Shown here piece after piece: positions 60,043 to 64,000 of a stretch of DNA of 64,000 nt. The DNA lies in the NCBI GenBank assembly GCA_009785605.1, contig WQVY01000003.1, positions 1-64,000 on the forward strand, given 5' to 3'. The notes beneath the pieces were generated by a model that saw only the letters and a program-made list of their open reading frames with translations, was not told where the DNA came from and did no database searches. Each line of letters opens with the position of its first letter. Position 1 is the first letter of the stretch. The translations under genes were made by a program, and so were the position numbers. This DNA is from Defluviitaleaceae bacterium. Lineage in GTDB: Bacteria; Bacillota; Clostridia; Lachnospirales; WQUN01.

Positions 60043-62175
60043 ATGAAGCGACTAACCTACATACTGGCATTTTTAATAGTAATTTTATATCCCGCGGTGG
60101 CCTACGGTACATCCAATGCCCGCCTTATCATAGACTACGAAGAAGTTTTAGGGCTTGATGTCCCCCCGGTTATGATGAATAACAGGGTAATGGTACCTGC
60201 CCGTAGCGTTTTTGAGCATATTGGCGGCACTGTTGAGTGGAACAACGTGCATAGGCAAATATCTGTACGTTACAACAACGATATCCTTGTAATGACCATT
60301 AATGAAACCATTGCATGGCTTAACGGTGAAGTCCTAATTATGGATGCACCACCGGTCATGATAAATAACAATACAATGATACCTTTACGCTTTCCGGCAG
60401 AGGCTTTTGGTTTTTTTGTAGATTGGGACATTGCTGCCCGGGCTGCAATTATCCTTACAAACACTAATGGCAGTGATGACAATGCCTACAATGACAATGG
60501 TTACACGGAATCAAATACAGAAGAAACCCCTGATGACCATGCCCATCAACCAGACGGTCATACCACCAGCCAACCCTACGAATATGAAGTAGATCACGAA
60601 AATAATCATGGTCATGATTTGGCAACTGATATTTCGCACGTACCAATTTTGGCAGAGTCGCACCCTGTAACAAACATTACTGCTTTGCGCACCCCAAGTG
60701 ATACAGGTGCTATGGCATATGTGATAGTGGCATCATCTGCAATATCCGATGTAAACCACTTTCTTTTGCCGGATAACCGGCTCGTGATGGATATTTACAA
60801 TGCCAGGACAAGTATATCCGGGCCCTTCCATGCATATGGGCCGGTACGTGAAATTGGTCATTCGCAATTTTCTAGGTCCCCTTATACAACAAGGGTTGTG
60901 TTCCATTTGACAGTAGCAACAGATTTTAGCATTTCGCTTTCAAATGATAGGCGTGAGCTTACTATCGAATTTAATAAAAATAATATCGCATTTACCCCAA
61001 CTGTGTATGTTGATAGGGATATCTTAACAATTAGCGGTGACTTTCAGCCGTCTATTCGTGTGTCTAAAACCAATTATCCTTTGTCTTTAACCATATATGT
61101 AGATAACTCAACAATACGAGATACAGGTGAAAGGTTGTCAATTGGGGCCTTTACTTCACATTATGTTGTAGAACAACGCCATAACGGTGTTGCGGTCATA
61201 CATGTATTTATGAGTGGCGAATGGCCCGCTATCAGCATAGACCAAGGGCGGGGCTATGTAACTGTGGTTTTGCATCCTGGCTTACATGGTACCAGGTACA
61301 ACTTTAGAAGTCGTGAGCTACGTCTGTCCCGTGATGTTGTAGCTCATATGGATATCACAAGTATCAGGCGTAATAACGAGTACCACCAGGGCCGCTATAC
61401 ATTAACATTGCCAATACCGGCTTATATGCTGGGGTGGGGTAGCTTGTATATTGCAGATAGGTACATTAACACCGTTAGCATACGAAGTAACAGTACGGGC
61501 AATGCTGAAATTGTATTTGAAACTTCGCGTATTATGGCCTTTACTATCCACGAAACGTATGACGAGATTGTCATACGAGCGCGCTTACCACAGGATGTTT
61601 ATCCTTTTATTATTGTTATTGACCCGGGGCATGGTGGGCGTGACCCAGGTGCTGTGCACCATGGTTTACATGAAAGTGACATAGTACTAGCTATTTCACA
61701 TATGGTTGCAGAGCGGTTGAGCCACCACCCTGATATTAAAGTTTATATGACTCGCCATACAAACGTAGCAGTTTCGTTGTCACAGCGGACTAGATTTGCC
61801 AACCGGCTGCCTGCAGATTTGTATATTTCTATTCATGCGAATGCTGTGCGCAATAGGCCACACGTAAGCGGTATAGAGACCTGGTACTTACCCCATACCC
61901 GTGAAGACAACTTAAGATTTAACAGTAGGCAGCTTGCACAAATACTACAGCGCCACATGATAAGCGCTACAGGGGCATATGACCGTGGGGTTAGAAATAC
62001 ATCAAGTTTTATTGTGCTAAGGGATACAAACATGCCGGCGACACTGCTAGAAGTAGGGTTTTTATCAAATGCCCAAGAAGCGGCACGGCTTGCGACGACT
62101 GCTCACCAACAACTGTTGGCACAGGCAATCTATGAAGGGATATTAGAGATGTTTGAGCTGTATCGCCAAGCGTGA
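60043..62175 (+). CDS. N-acetylmuramoyl-L-alanine amidase with copper-amine-oxidase and AMIN domains
   Basis: 710 residues with a signal peptide (to about 22). Residues 30-135 are a copper-amine-oxidase-like domain (PPVMMNNRVMVPARSVFEHIG). A His/Asp/Asn-rich linker follows (about 150-205). AMIN-like beta modules cover about 215-510. The Amidase_3 domain at 525-705 keeps the zinc ligands: His in VIDPGHGGRDPG, Glu in GLHESDIVL and His in YISIHANAV. It cuts the glycan-peptide link in the wall. AAGGAG lies 13 bases before the ATG, with an ATG-AAT-TAA triplet set in between. Confidence 0.93.
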   Translation: MKRLTYILAFLIVILYPAVAYGTSNARLIIDYEEVLGLDVPPVMMNNRVMVPARSVFEHIGGTVEWNNVHRQISVRYNNDILVMTINETIAWLNGEVLIMDAPPVMINNNTMIPLRFPAEAFGFFVDWDIAARAAIILTNTNGSDDNAYNDNGYTESNTEETPDDHAHQPDGHTTSQPYEYEVDHENNHGHDLATDISHVPILAESHPVTNITALRTPSDTGAMAYVIVASSAISDVNHFLLPDNRLVMDIYNARTSISGPFHAYGPVREIGHSQFSRSPYTTRVVFHLTVATDFSISLSNDRRELTIEFNKNNIAFTPTVYVDRDILTISGDFQPSIRVSKTNYPLSLTIYVDNSTIRDTGERLSIGAFTSHYVVEQRHNGVAVIHVFMSGEWPAISIDQGRGYVTVVLHPGLHGTRYNFRSRELRLSRDVVAHMDITSIRRNNEYHQGRYTLTLPIPAYMLGWGSLYIADRYINTVSIRSNSTGNAEIVFETSRIMAFTIHETYDEIVIRARLPQDVYPFIIVIDPGHGGRDPGAVHHGLHESDIVLAISHMVAERLSHHPDIKVYMTRHTNVAVSLSQRTRFANRLPADLYISIHANAVRNRPHVSGIETWYLPHTREDNLRFNSRQLAQILQRHMISATGAYDRGVRNTSSFIVLRDTNMPATLLEVGFLSNAQEAARLATTAHQQLLAQAIYEGILEMFELYRQA

Positions 62176-62179
62176 ACTT

Positions 62180-62288
62180 AGAAACTGCACTCATATCCGA
62201 ATTTTAAAGTGATTTGTGATCGCTTTTGGCCCAATCATCAAAACTGCCAGCTAACGTTAGAGTATTGCCGTCTATGAATACAGCTTTT
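62180..62288. repeat. MITE-like small inverted-repeat element, copy B
   Basis: AGAAACTGCACTCATA (62180-62195) pairs imperfectly with TATGAATACAGCTTTT (62273-62288). The core from CGCTTTTGG to CAAAAC at 62221-62244 is identical to copy A. It fills the gap between two convergent genes. Confidence 0.65.
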
Positions 62289-62291
62289 TAC

Positions 62292-63032
62292 TTATGCAAT
62301 GGCAATAAAAACAGCTCGGACAACATCACCCGCGGGTGTATTATCGCTGTACCCATCGCGGACATCAACACTACTAAACCCGGCTTTGCATAATAAATCA
62401 CTAATCATGTCTATAGGATATGCACGTTGGTGATGCACTTCAACAAAAGGCTCCCCGGAGTTGGGCGTAAATGTTACACGATATTCGTTGATTCCAGTGT
62501 CTATGTCGTAATGGTTGTCCCATTCATATGATGCTTCTTTGTCGTTGGCCACGAAGCTCTTGTTGCCTAGTACAGCTTTAAATTTATGTTCTGTGTTCAT
62601 GTCAAACATAAAAACACCGCCAGTGTTTAAAAACATGCGTACGCGTTTAAAAATTGCCAAAATTTCAGCTTCTTCTAGTATGTAGTTCATGCCGTCACAT
62701 ACACATATTGCGGCATCTACAGTCCCGTACAAGTCCAACTCGCGCATATCTTGTGCTAAAAATAATATTTGCTGGTTTTGCTCGGCTGCTTTGGCTTGGG
62801 CTTGGGATAGCATGTCTGTTGATATGTCTACCCCAATCATGTCATAGCCCATATGGGCAAGAGGGATGGTTATGTTGCCGGTGCCACATGCTAAATCCAG
62901 CACTATGTGGCTCTTGCGGTCTTGGCTTAAATGCTGAGTTAGAGCACAGTCTATGTAGGCCGCCCATGAGTCATATGGGGCGTTGTCCATCAGAGTATCG
63001 TATAGGTATGCGAATCCTTTGTAAGTTGCCAT
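62292..63032 (-). CDS. SAM-dependent class I methyltransferase
   Basis: 246 residues from the ATG at 63032 (AAGGGTGACATAC before it). Motif I is VLDLACGTGNITIPLA, with AQDMRELDLYG and AICVCDGMNYI following. Starts YKGFAYLYDTLMDNAPYDSW, typical of small-molecule or tRNA-adjacent methyltransferases in Firmicutes. Substrate unknown. The spore protein gene ends 13 bases upstream. Confidence 0.9.
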   Translation of the reverse strand: MATYKGFAYLYDTLMDNAPYDSWAAYIDCALTQHLSQDRKSHIVLDLACGTGNITIPLAHMGYDMIGVDISTDMLSQAQAKAAEQNQQILFLAQDMRELDLYGTVDAAICVCDGMNYILEEAEILAIFKRVRMFLNTGGVFMFDMNTEHKFKAVLGNKSFVANDKEASYEWDNHYDIDTGINEYRVTFTPNSGEPFVEVHHQRAYPIDMISDLLCKAGFSSVDVRDGYSDNTPAGDVVRAVFIAIA

Positions 63033-63045
63033 GTATGTCACCCTT

Positions 63046-63231
63046 TTATTGTGAAGTATTTTTGGCTTTTGCTTGTTTTATACGCCGCGACAAGATGCCG
63101 CCTACGCGGCCGCTTTCCCTGGCTGTTAGGCTTCTCCAACCGGTGTTGTTTACTTTGTCTAGCAGCCCTAGTTCTGCTGCTATTTCATGTTTCATGATAT
63201 CATAATCTGCTATTTTTTCTTGTTCGTTCAT
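63046..63231 (-). CDS. Alpha/beta-type small acid-soluble spore protein
   Basis: 61 residues from the ATG at 63231 (AAAGAGGTGCGCCCA before it). MKHEIAAELGLLDKV and TGWRSLTARESGRVGG match the two conserved blocks of the family, including the Glu-Ser/Gly germination-protease type site region. These proteins coat spore DNA and protect it from UV and heat. The gene marks the host as a spore former. The C-terminus is more basic than in Bacillus examples. Confidence 0.85.
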   Translation of the reverse strand: MNEQEKIADYDIMKHEIAAELGLLDKVNNTGWRSLTARESGRVGGILSRRIKQAKAKNTSQ

Positions 63232-63309
63232 TGGGCGCACCTCTTTTTGCATATATTATGGCATGAGGCTTTGTATTTTATACTAGCGAAGGGATAGGCA
63301 GCGCTTGCT

Positions 63310-64000
63310 TTATCTCAACCACTCGCTATAGCGCTCTATCCTGGCTAGTATCCTCTCCCCATCTGCGCCTTCTGCAATAGTTGGCCGGAAGTCGTTGCGG
63401 TATCTTACAGACGATACAAATATAGGTATCACATTTTTGTTTGCATCTGGCAAAAGTACGCCGTTGTAAAAGCTAAATGTCTGTTGAAATATAAAGCTGT
63501 CTTGGTCTGGTGGGTTGGCGTTCCCGCCAAAGCTGAAGTTTGCTAGTGAGTATACGATAAACCTTCCCATGTACTGCTCTATCCCCTGCACAACATGCGG
63601 GTGTGCCCCAAGTACCAGATGTGCCCCGTTGCGTATTGTATAGCGCCCTATGTTTATCTGGTACTGCTGTGGGAAATTGTCCCTTTCTACCCCCCAGTGG
63701 TAGTATGCGATTATGAGTTGGGCACCACGGTCTTGTAGGTATTCTATTGCAGCGCGTATCCTGTTTCTATTTTCGGCTGTATCTTGCCATATGCGGTAAC
63801 CATACATCCCTACTTGTATGCCATTAACATCCATGATTGTCTTAAACTCATTGCCAAAATATGCAATGTCTTCGGCTTGCAAAGCAGCTACGGTGTCTTC
63901 ATATCCACGCCGGAAGAAGTCAATAGTATGGTTGTTGGAAATGGTTACAGCATCTACATGAGAAGATGAAAGTATTTGAGCAAAATGCGGCGGCCCGCGG
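63310..64000 (-). CDS. CapA-family (PGA_cap) protein, 5' end beyond window
   Basis: About 230 C-terminal residues; the frame is open to position 64000. VDAVTISNNHTIDFFRRG, IIAYYHWGVE and LVLGAHPHVVQGIE are the metallophosphoesterase-type motifs of the PGA_cap fold. CapA relatives act in poly-gamma-glutamate capsule export or envelope biogenesis; no capBC genes are visible. The stop at 63310 is followed by 60 bases with no clear terminator before the spore protein. Confidence 0.9.
   Translation of the reverse strand, partial: RGPPHFAQILSSSHVDAVTISNNHTIDFFRRGYEDTVAALQAEDIAYFGNEFKTIMDVNGIQVGMYGYRIWQDTAENRNRIRAAIEYLQDRGAQLIIAYYHWGVERDNFPQQYQINIGRYTIRNGAHLVLGAHPHVVQGIEQYMGRFIVYSLANFSFGGNANPPDQDSFIFQQTFSFYNGVLLPDANKNVIPIFVSSVRYRNDFRPTIAEGADGERILARIERYSEWLR

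Overview
The window looks like chromosome of an anaerobic, spore-forming Bacillota, most likely class Clostridia with a Lachnospirales-like flavour (genus-level placement is a guess). The signs are an alpha/beta-type small acid-soluble spore protein gene, a 2[4Fe-4S] clostridial ferredoxin, AGGAGG-type ribosome binding sites, copper-amine-oxidase-like stalk domains on wall enzymes, a membrane-anchored GerMN protein, MurJ, two ECF transporter S components and a B12-dependent diol dehydratase microcompartment. No rRNA, CRISPR array, prophage or intact transposase is visible. Small non-coding inverted-repeat elements (MITE-like) are frequent between genes.

Layout. 0-6.6 kb: nth (partial) divergent from pcrA, a sigma factor with a very long C-terminal extension, then a small block (promoter, HTH remnant, hairpin, S41-protease lipoprotein) bounded by related direct repeats. 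6.6-14.3 kb: a seven-gene minus-strand cassette that reads as a Dlt-like envelope-modification system: MBOAT transferase, DltD/SGNH-like protein, lipoprotein, membrane transglutaminase-like protein, aspartate/glutamate-type racemase, DltA-like adenylating ligase and a carrier protein. 14.6-22.3 kb: a DacA-type carboxypeptidase divergent from comEA, response regulator, histidine kinase, GerMN protein and comEC. 22.4-23.7 kb: a GH27 alpha-galactosidase.

23.7-38.1 kb (minus strand): a bacterial microcompartment operon for fucose/rhamnose-derived 1,2-propanediol. From its promoter at about 38.1 kb the order is class II aldolase, diol dehydratase large/medium/small subunits, reactivase large subunit, a DUF3592-like membrane protein, reactivase small subunit, PduO, PduP, a zinc-type alcohol dehydrogenase, four BMC-H shell proteins, PduL, a vertex protein, a PduT-like Fe-S shell protein and an unknown Cys-cluster protein. 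Encapsulation-type amphipathic helices are visible on the aldolase, dehydratase medium subunit, PduP, dehydrogenase and PduL. A DeoR regulator lies upstream, then a Crp/Fnr-type regulator divergent from an ECF S component with a perfect palindrome between them. fucI lies 11 kb away at 49.6 kb. No sugar kinase, fucose permease, propionate kinase or iron-type propanol dehydrogenase is in the window.

40.3-51.4 kb: an alkyltransferase-like protein, a folate one-carbon run (ftcD, folD, long-form glyA), an Rrf2 regulator, an HPt/response-regulator pair, a Gfo/Idh oxidoreductase, a GNAT enzyme, a second D-Ala-D-Ala carboxypeptidase and fucI. 51.4-64 kb: tRNA-Leu(AAG), a phosphodiester glycosidase, murJ, a folate-type ECF S component, an unknown protein, YraN, pyrimidine-nucleoside phosphorylase, cytidine deaminase, ferredoxin, a large N-acetylmuramoyl-L-alanine amidase, a methyltransferase, the spore protein and a partial CapA-type protein.

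The two accessory systems most worth attention are the Dlt-like cassette with its own racemase (suggesting an amino acid other than D-alanine is put on the envelope) and the B12-type propanediol microcompartment with an encapsulated sugar-phosphate aldolase. fucI, the GH27 enzyme and the microcompartment together fit growth on host or plant glycans.
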